DNA of 64,000 nt, from positions 29,432 to 93,431 of the forward strand of contig JAHBMJ010000996.1 of assembly GCA_018398765.1 (NCBI GenBank), in the 5' to 3' direction. Shown here in pieces: positions 52,527 through 64,000 of this stretch; positions within the stretch are counted from its first letter, which is position 1; every line of letters starts with the position of its first letter. The DNA is from Chromera velia. Lineage: Eukaryota > Sar > Chromeraceae. Both the position numbers and the translations under genes were made by a program. The notes below the pieces were generated by a model. The model had not been told where the DNA came from. It worked only from the letters and a program-made list of their open reading frames with translations, and ran no database searches.

Positions 52527-55500
52527 CTGCACGGGGGGTAGTTAGAAGAAAATTGAAAATATTTAAGAAAAGTCTGTTAGTTCTTGCTTCTTTACATTTA
52601 CACATACGACAGCGATAAAAATAAGGAAATGTTTTAGACAGAGCAATGGGAGAAAAAGGCCGGGAGATAACGGCAGATCTTCCGTGATGCACCCCTAAGG
52701 AATCAGAGAAGAAATAATTGTGGGTTGACTTTCTTTCCTTCAAAGCGACTCGCGCTCTGGTCCTCAAGAACGCTCTGGACCTTCCAAAAAATATTTCCGT
52801 CTATTGAGAATTTCATTCCCCTCATCAGAGCTAGGCAGGAAGAGTGAGGTTGTTTCTCAATCGATCTGCTGACTTGAATTGCACTGTCGATTGCCTTCGA
52901 GGGGAGCGCTTTGGTCTGGAAGGTTTCGATGCCTCTTGTTCACCTGTCTGATCTTCATCTTCTTCCTTTTGCTCTGCTTCAGGGGCATCGTCTTCGCGCT
53001 GCGTTGTCACTTTCCTTTCTCTTGGTGTTTCCTCGACAACACCCTCAGAGACTCTCCTATTCGCCTTTTCTCCCTCTCCCCCCCTGTTTGCATCTTGACT
53101 CTTTGAGGATGGACGATGCGGAGAGGTGGGGGGAGAAGGAGAAGGAGGAGTGATGACCGGAGCCGGGCGTGTGCCCAGGAGGGAGGTCAGAGAGGCCGGT
53201 TCAGGCTCGTGAGGTCCTCCCATAGGGGCGGGAGACGGATGGGTACCTGGCGGCTCTTTCAAGCGCAAAGCCGGCAACGCAGGGGGCTTCATCGAGTGCG
53301 TCATCGTGAATCTGAGACTCGAATCATCTCCTGCTGAGCGCTGAGGCTGAGGAGATCCCCTGCCGTCTCCTCTGTTCCCACTGCTTCGGCTTTTCTTAGA
53401 ACCCTTCCGTCCTGCAGACCATGTGTTCTGCTCCCTGAAATGCGCCATGAGGTCCTGCTTTGTTCTCTGCCTCTGACCCAAAAACCCACGGGCAGAAAAC
53501 TCCATCGTGGGCTTTCGAATAGTCTCACTCATTCGACTGACACCTCGGCTGCTGTGCTGGTCTCTGGCTTCACCCCCTGTCCCCCCGCGGCTCTTGGGAC
53601 GGCCTCGATAGATCCTCCCCCGGGTGCTGGCACGGCTCTTTGTCCGTCCGTGGGACCGGACCGCTTCCGAGGAATCGGATGCATCAGTCTCCCCAAATTT
53701 GTGACTTCTTGGACGGGGGCTCAGTCCTTTTGTCAGTCTTTTCTGTTCTTGAGTTTTCAGAGAGGTGACAGAGACAAACGGCGAGAAGAGAGATGTAGAA
53801 TCGCCTTTTCTTCTCCGCCGGCCTTCCTTTTTCTGTGCCCCATCGCCCCCTTCTGGTCCCCGAAGAGCCCGCCGCCCTCTCTCCCGGAGTGTGACAAACG
53901 GAGACACACTCTCTGATTGCTGCACCCCGACTGGTAAGGAAAGCTTGACATTTGCAGGAGAAACATGGTTTCCACTCAACCCTTCTGTGTGTCTGTTTTT
54001 TTCGGCAGCTGATGAATCTTTCTCGGCCGCTTTTCCCGTCTTCTCCATTTCCCTTTCCTTTTCACCTGGTTGTGTGACTTCATGAAAGAAAATGGGGGAA
54101 GGAGAATCCGACTGCGGGCGTATAGACGGAGTGCCTGACCGTGTGGAAGGGTGCTGATCTCTGCCTGGTCCATTCAACGTCTCTGTCTGAGTACCGGGAC
54201 GTTGAACTTCTGCAGAAGCATGTGCTGACAGATTCAGTTGCGCTCTGCCCGCATCATCACTTGCCATGATGCCATCACTAGGTTTTGGCGCCTTTTCCCC
54301 ACCTTCTTGGGTGTGTCCAGAAACGGGACGGGAGCCGGACTTTGAAGGGGACCAGCGTGAGTGCAAATTGGAAGGGGAGGGGGGGGGCACTAGCTTTGCT
54401 CCCCCGTCCTTTTTGGAGGGCGCAGGAGAAGAAAGGTGTCGTGTCTGTGTAGTGGAGGCACCTCCGACAAGAGGGGGCGGGAAACGGTGAAAGAACTCGT
54501 TCTTCCCTGCCCCCCTTGGGTTTGAGAGGTTGGCAGAAGGGGAGTGTGGAATGACCGTGGGGGAAAGAGCGACAGCGTGAGGGGAGCTGGGCTGCAGTTT
54601 TACCCACCCTTCTTTTGCAAGGTTTCTTTCTTTGACAGCAGATGCTGAGGTCTTCTCCTGAGGGTGCTGAGAAAGTAAGAATCCTGCCAACGTTAACCGT
54701 TTCGGCCGTTCTTTCGGTGTTTGCTCGAGAGGCACTCGGATCGGGAACGCTCTCCGATTTGCATGGGGAGAGAAACCGTCATCCACTTCTACGTCTTCCG
54801 TTCTCTGCACACCCACGCTTCTCTTTTCTCTTTCTTCTTGCTCATCGAATTCTCTTTCTGACCGCACCACAGTCGGCGACTCGTCCTCAGCTGCTGTCCC
54901 TGCTGCTGCGACTACTTTCGAGAGTTCGTCAAGGAGAGAAACCGAAACAACGGGAGCGTCCATACCCTCCTGGGTCTCGAGAGACTGTATGAGGTCTGTC
55001 ATTGCCTCTTGTTGCACCCCCTGCAGTGCTGCGTCCACCAAATCTAGACGTTGCTTTTGATGCTTCATCACGCCTTTCTCGATCAAACGGATCAGTCGCT
55101 TCACCTTCTCCGTCTCCGCAATGGCCGCGTCTTTCAAAATTGCACTTCGGTTGGCCTCAAGCATTCTTTGCACAGCGCTTTGATGAATGAAACCGTCCTC
55201 CCCGTCGGACACCTGGGAGCCCTCAAGAGCCTCGGCCCCTGCTCCTGCGAGCACGCCAGAAAGTCCACGACCGCTTTCCCCGAGGTCAACGCGTTTCCCC
55301 AGCAGACCAAAAAACCCGAACACCCCTGCTCCACGCATCAAACCACCGTCGAACGATTCCATAGAGCGTCCCAAACTGTCAGCAGAGCGGCTGCCTGAGA
55401 GAAATCTCTGTTGAAATTGATGAGACGAACCCTGCTGACGTTCTGTTCCGAGTCGGACTCCGTGCATTGAAGCCGAGGCCGACATGGAGAGTGACTTCAA

Positions 55501-58500
55501 ATGAGACGGCCCAAAACCCACCCGGGGCTGTCCGGTGACCCTTTTCTTCCCTCGAAGCAGGGCCCCTCTCATGCCTTTCTGCGGCTCCGTGGGAGGCTGC
55601 TCCGACGTGCGCATGCTCACACGCCGCTGTCCTCCTGCTTTGGCTTGTGCAGGGTACTTGTAGGGTTTCACGCGAAATGCGGGCTCGGCCTTCGAGGCGG
55701 CCTTCCTCTTCGTCTTCGGTTCTGCGGACGGGATCATGGCAGCCACACGTTAGACAGACATGCACGGGGACATGGCGGAGGTCTTTCGATTGTGACAAAC
55801 CGAATACGTATAGAAGAAAGCTCACGGGAACAAAAAGCAAGGGAGAAGATGTTAGAATGGCGAGACAAAGAAAGTTTGGAGGGGGAAACGGGGTCATTCA
55901 GAAAAATGAAGTATACTTCGTGGCATGAAACAACAGAGCTGAATGAGTGCATCTGGAAACAAGAAAGAAAGAGAGCTCTGTCTCCCTCCACGGACCATCA
56001 TCGTCTTTCGATTCCTGTCCAGATAGAGACTCTCTGGGGCCTCCCTTTCTTCCCTTCTGCCCCTCTGCTTCTCTGTTGACAGGGAACCACCCTTTCTTCT
56101 CTAGATCCTCTCGACGTTGCCGCTCCTGCTCCTCTCTGTACTCTGTGGCTGTGCGGCTGTCCTCAAGCAATCTTTTCCCCCAAGCTCGGGAGGCGGCTCC
56201 CGAACGGGAAGTAGCGCCTCCAGATTTGGCCCCTCCGGGTTCGCTGTCGCTTTCAGATGGGAGAGAAGCCGGCGCAGATACTGCAACAGACTGACGGGGG
56301 CGTGTCTGCTTGTTCTTTCTCTTCCTTCCGTCCTGTTGTCGCCTTGAAGTTCTGCTGCTCTTTTTCGACCACTGCGAGCCGTCTCGATCTCTCGTGAGTC
56401 CAGACAGCTGCGACTGTGCGTCCAACTGGTCATCGGAGGAATACTGGGAGTCCACAGCAGAACGAAAATCGGTATCTGAAGAGAAACCCGTCAGGTCCGG
56501 GGTGCTGCCTCTCCTGCCGAGACGGAACTCCGTCATTGAGGTGTGGGCTCTTTTGGGTCCGTCAATTCTCAGAGTGCGTTTCTTCGACAACGCCTGCATG
56601 CATGACGGCAGAATTATAAATGAATCCAATCAAGAAGTACGTGTACATGAGAAGGACAAAAGAAAACAAAATTCCGTGGCTGCACCGTTCCTTCCCACTG
56701 CATCTGTTCTCACCATCGAGAAATCACCGTTTTGAAACCATAATAGATCCAAAAAGGCGTGCAAACATAAAGCAGGTCGCACAAAGCGGTATGAGCGTTA
56801 AACAAGAAGGATCAGCAGATTCGCTGCACCAGACTGACCATTGCCCTCATGGCTTCTCTCATGTACGCCGTCTCCTCCCCTCTCTGGCCCACAAGAGCAC
56901 CCGGGCGGCCATGCCCCCGTCGGGAACTCGGGGAGACGCTTGTAGGCCGAGACCGGCCCATGCCTGCAGCAGGTGTGGTGAACCCGCTCCGACTGAGGCC
57001 CCTCATGGATCTCATCTCACGCAGAATCGCTCCCTCGGCGTCTGCAAGTCCTGCCTGCTCCAGTCTCTCGGCAAAGGGGCGAAATTTGTCTATAGACGAG
57101 AACTCATCCAGCGCACGATGAAGCTGCGCTGCATGACGAGAGCCTCCAGCACCGATCCGTGCAATACCCCCTCCTTCAGAAGCCGCCAAAAGAGAATTCA
57201 GACGAGCGAGCGACCTCATTTCCTTCTCCCTTGCGTCGTCGACCTCAACGCCGTCCCCAAAAGTCACCATCGGTCCCCCTCCCGACTTTCCTGCGAGAGC
57301 CCGGATCTCTCGCTGGATGTCCTGCAACAGTGCAGATTGTCGTCGCTGAGGGGCATCCAAAACTCCGTGTCTTCTCTGCTTTCGCTTTCTGTACGCGCGT
57401 CCCTTCTCTTTGTGCTCCTCAACCTCCATTGCCAAGGCATCGTCCAGCACGTCAAAGAAGGCGGTGCGGGGGAGGGATCGGCCGTCTGGGTCCCCCTGTA
57501 CCTCCTTCATCTCGGCAAGCCTGCTGTTGCTTGCTCCGCTTTTTGCAGCCTGGTTGTGACGTTTCTTATGATACGCCATTCGCTTTTTGAGGACCTGTGC
57601 ATAGTCGATCCCTTGCTCTTGTCCCTGCGGAACACACACCATTCAAGAAATTCGAGTCAGCACGATTGCATGTCAAACATAAGACCTCTCAGTCATTTTG
57701 TTCTGCTCCTTCGTCAAAATCATTTGGTGCTTCTGATCAATCCGTGGATACGGTAACCTGCATCCTCGGGGGATCTTACAAACAAAAATTTAATTTTTGT
57801 GGATCGATGCTTGGCGAAGCACGCAGATCAAATGGAGAAATCCTTCATTCTGCTTGCAATCGTCTCCTGACAGCTTGTACACTTCCTCTTTCTCTCTTGC
57901 AACCAGCTCTGAGCTGTGCAGGTTTTCCTTCATTCTCTATTGATAACTAGTTCCTTTCTTAACATATGACCGTGCCTGATGGCCTTGCCAACATGCATGC
58001 AGACTAACTGACTGACCCTCATCCATAGATCGTTCAGTTCCCGGATGCGCCGTTGTCTTGCAGAATCTCGAATCTCCTGGAAAGCGCTCTTCATCCACGC
58101 AACCATTTCGTGCTCTTTCTCCCGTTTCTCGTGGAGAGTTGCGAGCAGCTGCGCAACCGCACCGCCATCCTCGTCACCCTCACCCATCTCACGCCGCATC
58201 AACAGCTCCGCTTCCTCTTTTCTCTGCCTCAAAACCCTCATTTGCGTTGGCTGGTCACCCTGCAAACAGTTGCACAAAACAGAAAAAGAACCTTCAGCAA
58301 ATTCAGTGAATTAAGAAGGCCATTCGCATCTTCGCACACATTCTAGACACCCACACGAAGCTGGCACGACTTCAAGTTTCAGCTTTTGAGTTACAAAACC
58401 AGGAGTTGCAGAGAGGAACCTCACTGTTTGCAGCAGAATACTAGAGGGCCTGCAGAAAAAGTTGGATAGGAGAATCAAGACAAAGGCGAGAGAGAGAGAA

Positions 58501-61500
58501 CGCTTTAAACGGACCTCACCAAGTCCCGCTGGCCATCCCCTGATGCTTGCCACAGACGAGCACACGCTGAAACGTTTGTAGCCTGCGTTCCACCCTTTTG
58601 GCCTTCCCAATCCCTCCTTCTTTTCCTCCTGTCCTTTTTTCGAATCGCTGTCCCTTCCTGAGCCGTCGGAAACTTCCGATTCGTCCAACACCCCCGCAAC
58701 CTTTCCCCCCCCAGGCTCCCCGTCGTCGACACCGAAGAGCAAATCCAGGACGTTTTGGACTCCCCTCTCCGCCCCCTGTCCGATCTTGCCCTGACTAGTC
58801 TGCGACACCCCAAGAGCCTTCATCGACTGTTGGAGCTTTGTGGGCCCCTCCGCCGCTCCCGACGCCCCTCCTAGTGTCTCTCCCTCCCCATGCACTGGAC
58901 GGCTCATGCCCCGCTGCATCATGTGCGTAGAGGCCAGGGCGACCGAATAGCGGCGCTTCATCGAGGGGTCCTGCAGTCAGGGAGGCAGCTAGTCTATCGA
59001 TGCATGGGCTTGGTTTACTTGTTTCATTGTGCATGGATCTAGCGGTCCAGGAAGTCAGCAGATTGGTTTCCAAGTGGAAAGCCTGGATAAAGCCCGAATG
59101 AAATGTACATATATATGTGTATTTGTTTACGTGCATCGGCGTCTCATTCAGTCAGTTGGCATGCCTTGTCGAAGAAATCTAGATATCTTGCAAGGTTATG
59201 TGCTGATGGAACTTGCAGAAGTTTCTGGCCAGTTTCTCTTAAGTGGGTGCCCGAGTGTGTGCGGGTGTGCGTATTATGTCTGTGAGTGTCTGCTCATGCG
59301 AGTTTTTGTTTGTTTCCCTGTTTTTCTTTCTTTCAGTGTGTCTTTCGATCTGAGCACCCACAAGACACACACAACGCGAAGGGACCCAAAACACCGTACA
59401 ATCAAGTCACACTACACTCACTCACTCGATTTGACCGGAGGGACACCGGATTGAGGGATAGTACACAGACAGCGGACAAAACAGACTCACGTGCGCCTGC
59501 CTGCCCAAAAAAGGAACGTCCAGACGTTGGAAGGAAATTGAAAGAAGGCATTGCACTGACGTACTGACGATTCGTGTTTTCTTGACGTTGACGACCAGAC
59601 GCCAAGCGTTGAAGAAGGCACGGAGCAAATCTTTGCGCTGCACACATCAAGCAGAAGAAATGAATCGAAGAAGGAAAATCCAGCAGACGTTTGTGTACGT
59701 TTTTTGCCGCATTTCGCACGTGATAGGTGTACGAAGTAGTCAGGGTCTCTCTCGGAGTCCGTCAGGCTTCATCCCGTCAGAAAAGGGGAAGAAGACGTTT
59801 TCTGAAAGACAAGAAACTCGCTGTCTGCCTGGCTTTCCACGGACCGACCCTCTCATCATCTTTTTGCCTCTTCTCTTGTCTTCGTCTCTTGCGCTCGGCA
59901 GCCTTCTCCGCCTCTCTCTTTTTCTGGGCCGCGATGCTTGCGTCCATGCTGATCTGGCTGGCGCTTGTTCTTCTACCTGCATTCATGGAGTAAGGAATGA
60001 ATGAATGAATGAATGAATGAAGAAACGATCATGCGTGAGACTGCGGGCTGCCTGGATTCTATTGGAAGTCGGTCGTGGAGAAACACGGGTGTGAGACACA
60101 ACCGTGAGACGACGCCTCGCACAGCCACGGACAGCCGCAAAGAATAAAAAAAGAAACAGACACACAGAAGATGGGAAAACATGCTTTTGAGACGCTCACT
60201 CGCCAGACTCACACACCCCATTTTGTCCTCTCTCAATCATTTTGACTGAAGCGTGTCTTTCTGCCTTTCAGCTTTCACACAGCTCTCTACGCTACTCTCT
60301 CTCCTCTCTTTCTCGTCAGCCATCGGCCTAAAACGTTCAAGCTGATCAAACATCAGACCTATACGGCAGGAGTTCCAAAAACTTCGAGACGGACAAACGA
60401 ACCTGTGGCGTCTAATCCTGGAGCACCTATTTGGGAAACTCGGCGGACCATGCTGGTCTTAGCAGGCATCGCTAACGACCCCCTTTTTCCTCCAGGAAAC
60501 ATGGAACCAGCTCCGTCGCCGTCACTGCTCAGATCTGAACTGCTGTCGTCCGTCTCGCTTCCTCCTTCACCCGTTCCCTCCTCGCCTGTCCTCTGACTGA
60601 GAGACTTTTTGGAACTTTTCTTGTGTTTCCTGGCCATGATACGTTTGTGCGTCTTCTCTATGAGGTTCTCCGCACGCACTTTGAAGAGAAGCTGGTAGAC
60701 ACTCGCCTGCTTCTCGTGCAATTCTTCCAGCTGACGAAGGTAATTCTGGAAGGAACAAAGAAAATGGAAAGAAGACCCACGTGGCGGGTAGAGGCATCAA
60801 GGAAAGGAGTGTCAAAGGGACAAACAGACGAGTCAAGTCAAAAACAAACAGAGGTGCGCACATCATTTACAAGCCTTGCTGGTCAACATCCTCCCATTTT
60901 CACTGTCTTTTGCCACCCGGGAAAAAAAAATATGCAGACTCCAGGTTTCCTATGGGCCAATTCAATCATGAGTTTTCCTCTACCAGCTGCTACTAAGTCT
61001 CAATCACATCTGATTTTTCAGGGCTGAAAGGATACGCTATGGACTTAAGAGAACCAATGAAGGGGGCGAGAGAAGCTTGGAAGAAACAGAAAAAATCCAC
61101 CAGAGTCCCGCATGTCCCGACTAACCACTCGCTCTATTTTCTTTGCGACGGCTTTGCAAATCTTGTCTGCAATGTTCTTGGCGACCTGCGAAGGCAATAC
61201 AAGAACAGACAGTCACGTTAGCAGCTGTACTCTGTATAGCCACAAAGTCGAAATTTGACTCCTCTGAAGGCCATACGGAAGAGGAACAGGATGCAACACA
61301 CGAGAGAGACACAGACGCATGGATGAACGTGTCGGAAATTGAGTTCTTCGGAAACTGTAATTCGAAGAATTGTTTTAGCAAAGCAATGCGGATCAACGGA
61401 TCCTCTGGCGAATTGACAGATTGATTTCGAGTTTCCAAACTCTTTTCTGACATCTTTCTAGATACACACAGAGGATCGCTGTCTCCTCAATCTTCTGGTG

Positions 61501-64000
61501 TGTGTTGTAAAGTTTTTTTGTATGGAAATCATCAACTTACAGCCAGCGTAACTTTGTGAGCTCCTACTTTCCTGCGAATGTTTCCTGCTTTCTTCCTTCC
61601 TTCTTTCCATCTTTCCTTCTTTTCTTCCTTCCTTCTTTCCATCTTTCCTTCTTTTCTTCCTTCCTTTTTTCTTTTTTTTGTTTTTTTCTTCCATCTTTTT
61701 TGTTTTCCCTTGATTGCTTGAATATTCGCCCATCTGTCCTTCGTTGTTGCGTTCCCACCACCTCTGTCGGCTTGCATCTTTTCTTTCTCTCCCCCTCTGC
61801 ATGCTCTTCCTTCTGATCTATCACATCAGCGAGATCGATGAAGTGAATTAGAAGACGCTGAATCAATGGGATCGCTGTCTAAAATATGATTTGACCTCCC
61901 TCGACTGACATACCGTATCTGTGTGAGAGAGGAAACTCGGGGAGACCTCTGCTTGCACGACCAACTCCCCTTCGTCATCCCTCTCGGGGGACCCCTTCGC
62001 CTCCTCTGCCTGTGCCTCTGTTTCTGCAGTCGCGATCTGAGCCTCCGTCCCGGAGATTTCGGCCGTGAGGATCGAGTGAAGTTGCAACGCCGTGATTGCT
62101 CGGGCTGTCTGGCTCTTTCCGGTTCTGCACACAGGAACAGCGGCGAAAAACAAAACAACAAAAAGCCGGTCCATTGCACTGTGTACGGTGCTTCAAGCAA
62201 CAGTTTCTTCAAATTAAAGAAAGATGTCAAAAGCCAGATACAGTGAGTGTCCTCCTTTCATGCAATTGCTGACTTGTCAAAGTATGTGATCCGGTCCTCC
62301 TCCATCTGCGCAAGATGGGACAGCACAACCAAGCGGGCGCCACAATCGAGACCGCCCAGACACTCCAGGAGATGACGGATACCCACCAGCGTTTGCTGAA
62401 CAGCAAACCGGGTCGGGATCTGACTGTCCAGAAGACTTTGACCTTGTCCCGCACGCTCTGTCTCCTCCTGTTTTTTTGCCTCAGCAGCTGCGAGGTCGCT
62501 TTGCATGACTGCAAGAGCACCTCGGGCAGCCCGGACAGGAGCTGAAGTTTCCAGAGTCTCCGTAAGCCCCTTGGAACGCCTGAGGAACGTCACAAGCGCT
62601 GAACCGGCGGCCGACCCTTTGGCAGAAAGCGACCTTGCTTCGTCAGCCGCCGCTTCTGCGGCTCCCTGGGGTTTCTGCAATGGGCTTTTCTTGTCTGCAG
62701 GGTCGAGCCTGTGGAATCCTGACACGGTCTCCAGAATATCCCAAAGAAGCGTCGAGAACGCGCGTCGAGCCTGGGGCTCAAGCAGACCGATGGAGTTCTC
62801 TGAAATGCACCGAAGACCTTCAAGAAGTGCCTGCGTTCATTTAGAAGGAAAACACATAGACAGAAGTTTGAAAGGCTTGTCAATATGCAAACATGAATCT
62901 ACGTATGAATTTGTATGTGCACTGATAGATGACTCAGACATTTATCTACAAACACCGCGGCTCTGAGAAACACGACAGGCCCTGAGTGAGCACCTGTACA
63001 TCAAAAGAGATTTATTTAAGATGAGATGCCGCAACGCGACAGTCCTGCCGATCCACCAACCAACCATGCAGCACACAGACCTACCCACCCAGAGAAATTC
63101 GCGTCCCCGTGCCTGTTTGGGGCTGCTGCCGAGAATTTGGGTCTTTTTTTGTGACTTCGCCTTCCGACGGTCGCGTGTCAGCTGTGTAATTTCTTTGTAC
63201 GCACAGTCTCGTGTCTCTTCTCTCTGATCCGCTCCTTCCCTGCACACACGCATGTACCCACAATCGATCGATCGACAAAACACACAAACACACACAGACT
63301 TCATTCGGTTGCATGTGTTCCTGATCGTGTTCTGGTCCAAAATGACACTGAATTCGTTCGACCCTCTCGGATTCCTTTCTAATGAGGGAAGCAAGCAGAC
63401 AGCGAGCTACGCAGATAAGAAGGCAGCCAGACATGGGGACTCCGAGCGCGACCGACTGGCTTCTCATTGTGTCCAGCGGACCTCATCAGCAGCACTTTCT
63501 TCTTTTCGGGCGAAGCTGTCAGGGAATGAGCGAGAACGTGCGTATGAGAGACACGCAAACCAAACAGTACTGCTCGGGAGAGACTTTGGACAGAAATCCG
63601 TTGAGAAAACGAAACAGTCTTGGAACTCTCTGAAAACAGCTCATGGAATCTGATTAATGGACTTCTTTGGCCCCCTCTTCTGCTTTTTAGAGACAGAGAC
63701 AGACAGAAAGACAGTCAGGCAGCCAGAGTGTCAGACAGCCAGAAGCCAACGCATACAGGCAGACAGATACAGACAGAGAGATGCAGACAGACATACTCAC
63801 TTTTCGAACATCATCACTTCCTTCGCTTGCTCTTTGATCTCTTTGAGAAACGCGTCCATTTTTCCGTCATTGTAGACTTCTGTTTTCCGTCTTCCCATTT
63901 TTGTGTCTCGTCTGCTTCTTGTCGGCTTCTCTGTTTCTTTCTCCTCCTCCGGACCAGCAAATGAAATTGAGCCCCTCGGTTGCTGACGCGCCACTTTCCG
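48713..64000 (-). CDS. giant multi-exon, mostly disordered protein, 5' end beyond the window
   Basis: Thirteen exons were found: 64000-63801, 62830-62274, 62124-61914, 61878-61762, 61185-61126, 60745-60403, 59976-59849, 58970-58515, 58259-58017, 57624-56839, 56593-55996, 55721-52874 and 52526-48713. All junctions from 62274 onward keep phase, including phase-2 and phase-1 joins. The join between the first two does not, so a small exon is probably missed between 62.8 and 63.8 kb. About 3,450 residues are visible. The N-terminal two fifths mix helical blocks (ALLEGLRCISENSIGLL; GKSQTARAITALQLHSIL) with very basic coiled stretches (AAERKRRRQEKRQKDDER). The last two exons are long, Ser/Pro/Arg-rich and disordered. 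No enzymatic domain is recognised. A scaffold or cytoskeletal role is only a guess. The stop is at 48713-48715. Confidence 0.78.
52874..55721 (-). CDS. penultimate exon of the giant gene, 2.85 kb
   Basis: About 949 residues. It starts with a basic stretch, then a helical region at about residues 170-250 (MLEANRSAILKDAAIAETEK and EKGVMKHQKQRLDLVDAALQ) likely to form a coiled coil. The rest is Ser/Pro/Gly-rich with many charged runs. It contains EPASLTSLL, a motif repeated at the end of the last exon. The donor gtcagc at 52873 lies before an in-frame stop at 52831, and the phase matches the next exon, so I prefer splicing over termination. Confidence 0.75.

Noticed and set aside
52881-55414. 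Plus-strand open frames opposite the giant gene (48.7-57.6 kb)
   Set aside because: They are shadows of the long minus-strand exons, overlap each other in several frames and end at random.
59402-59719. Minus-strand 105-residue frame within the giant gene
   Set aside because: No flanking splice sites in a compatible phase and no composition like the neighbouring exons. It is treated as intron.

Overview
The window is nuclear DNA of a eukaryotic microbe, most likely an alveolate alga of the chromerid type (Chromera-like). That placement is inference. It rests on intron-rich genes with short-to-medium GT-AG introns, a MYCBP/FAP174-like protein typical of ciliated protists, long low-complexity proteins, and a mixed load of retroelements. 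No prokaryotic gene organisation, CRISPR array or operon is visible.

Layout. Positions 272-1162 (+) hold the 3' exons of a probable PrsW-type membrane protein. Positions 2944-3504 (-) encode a NADAR-domain protein that stops before the domain is complete. Positions 4189-6317 (+) form a five-exon gene of unknown function with an in-frame 24-bp minisatellite. Positions 6.3-10.7 kb are non-coding tandem-duplicated repeat DNA with a homogenised 530-bp core. Positions 11933-13044 (-) encode a MYCBP-like protein. Positions 14.2-16.7 kb hold LTR-retroelement fossils. Positions 18279-23472 (-) form an eight-exon ankyrin gene in which each complete repeat is exactly one 99-nt exon. Positions 24.6-25.0 kb hold a LINE tail. 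Positions 26198-32448 form a Penelope-like element with an N-terminal GIY-YIG nuclease and 364-bp direct repeats at both ends. Positions 32.6-36.0 kb hold minisatellites, a long GTGA-type array and a tRNA-like SINE fragment. Positions 36465-41779 (+) form a complete seven-exon glycosyltransferase-25 gene whose introns hold a CTTT array and a 0.9-kb TGAC array. Positions 43.1-46.8 kb hold two LINEs head to head. Positions 47639-47872 form a Mutator-type MITE with a 9-bp target duplication. Positions 48713-64000 (-) are the 3' part of a giant gene, at least 13 exons and about 3,450 residues in view, running off the right edge.

The genes do not form a pathway. They are independent transcription units separated by repeats. 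Exon models were built by hand from splice sites and reading phase. Reading frames close exactly for the glycosyltransferase gene (2,226 nt) and the ankyrin gene (1,113 nt), which makes those two the most reliable. The splice signals share an unusual character: acceptors are mostly YGCAG, and C is as common as G at donor position +3.
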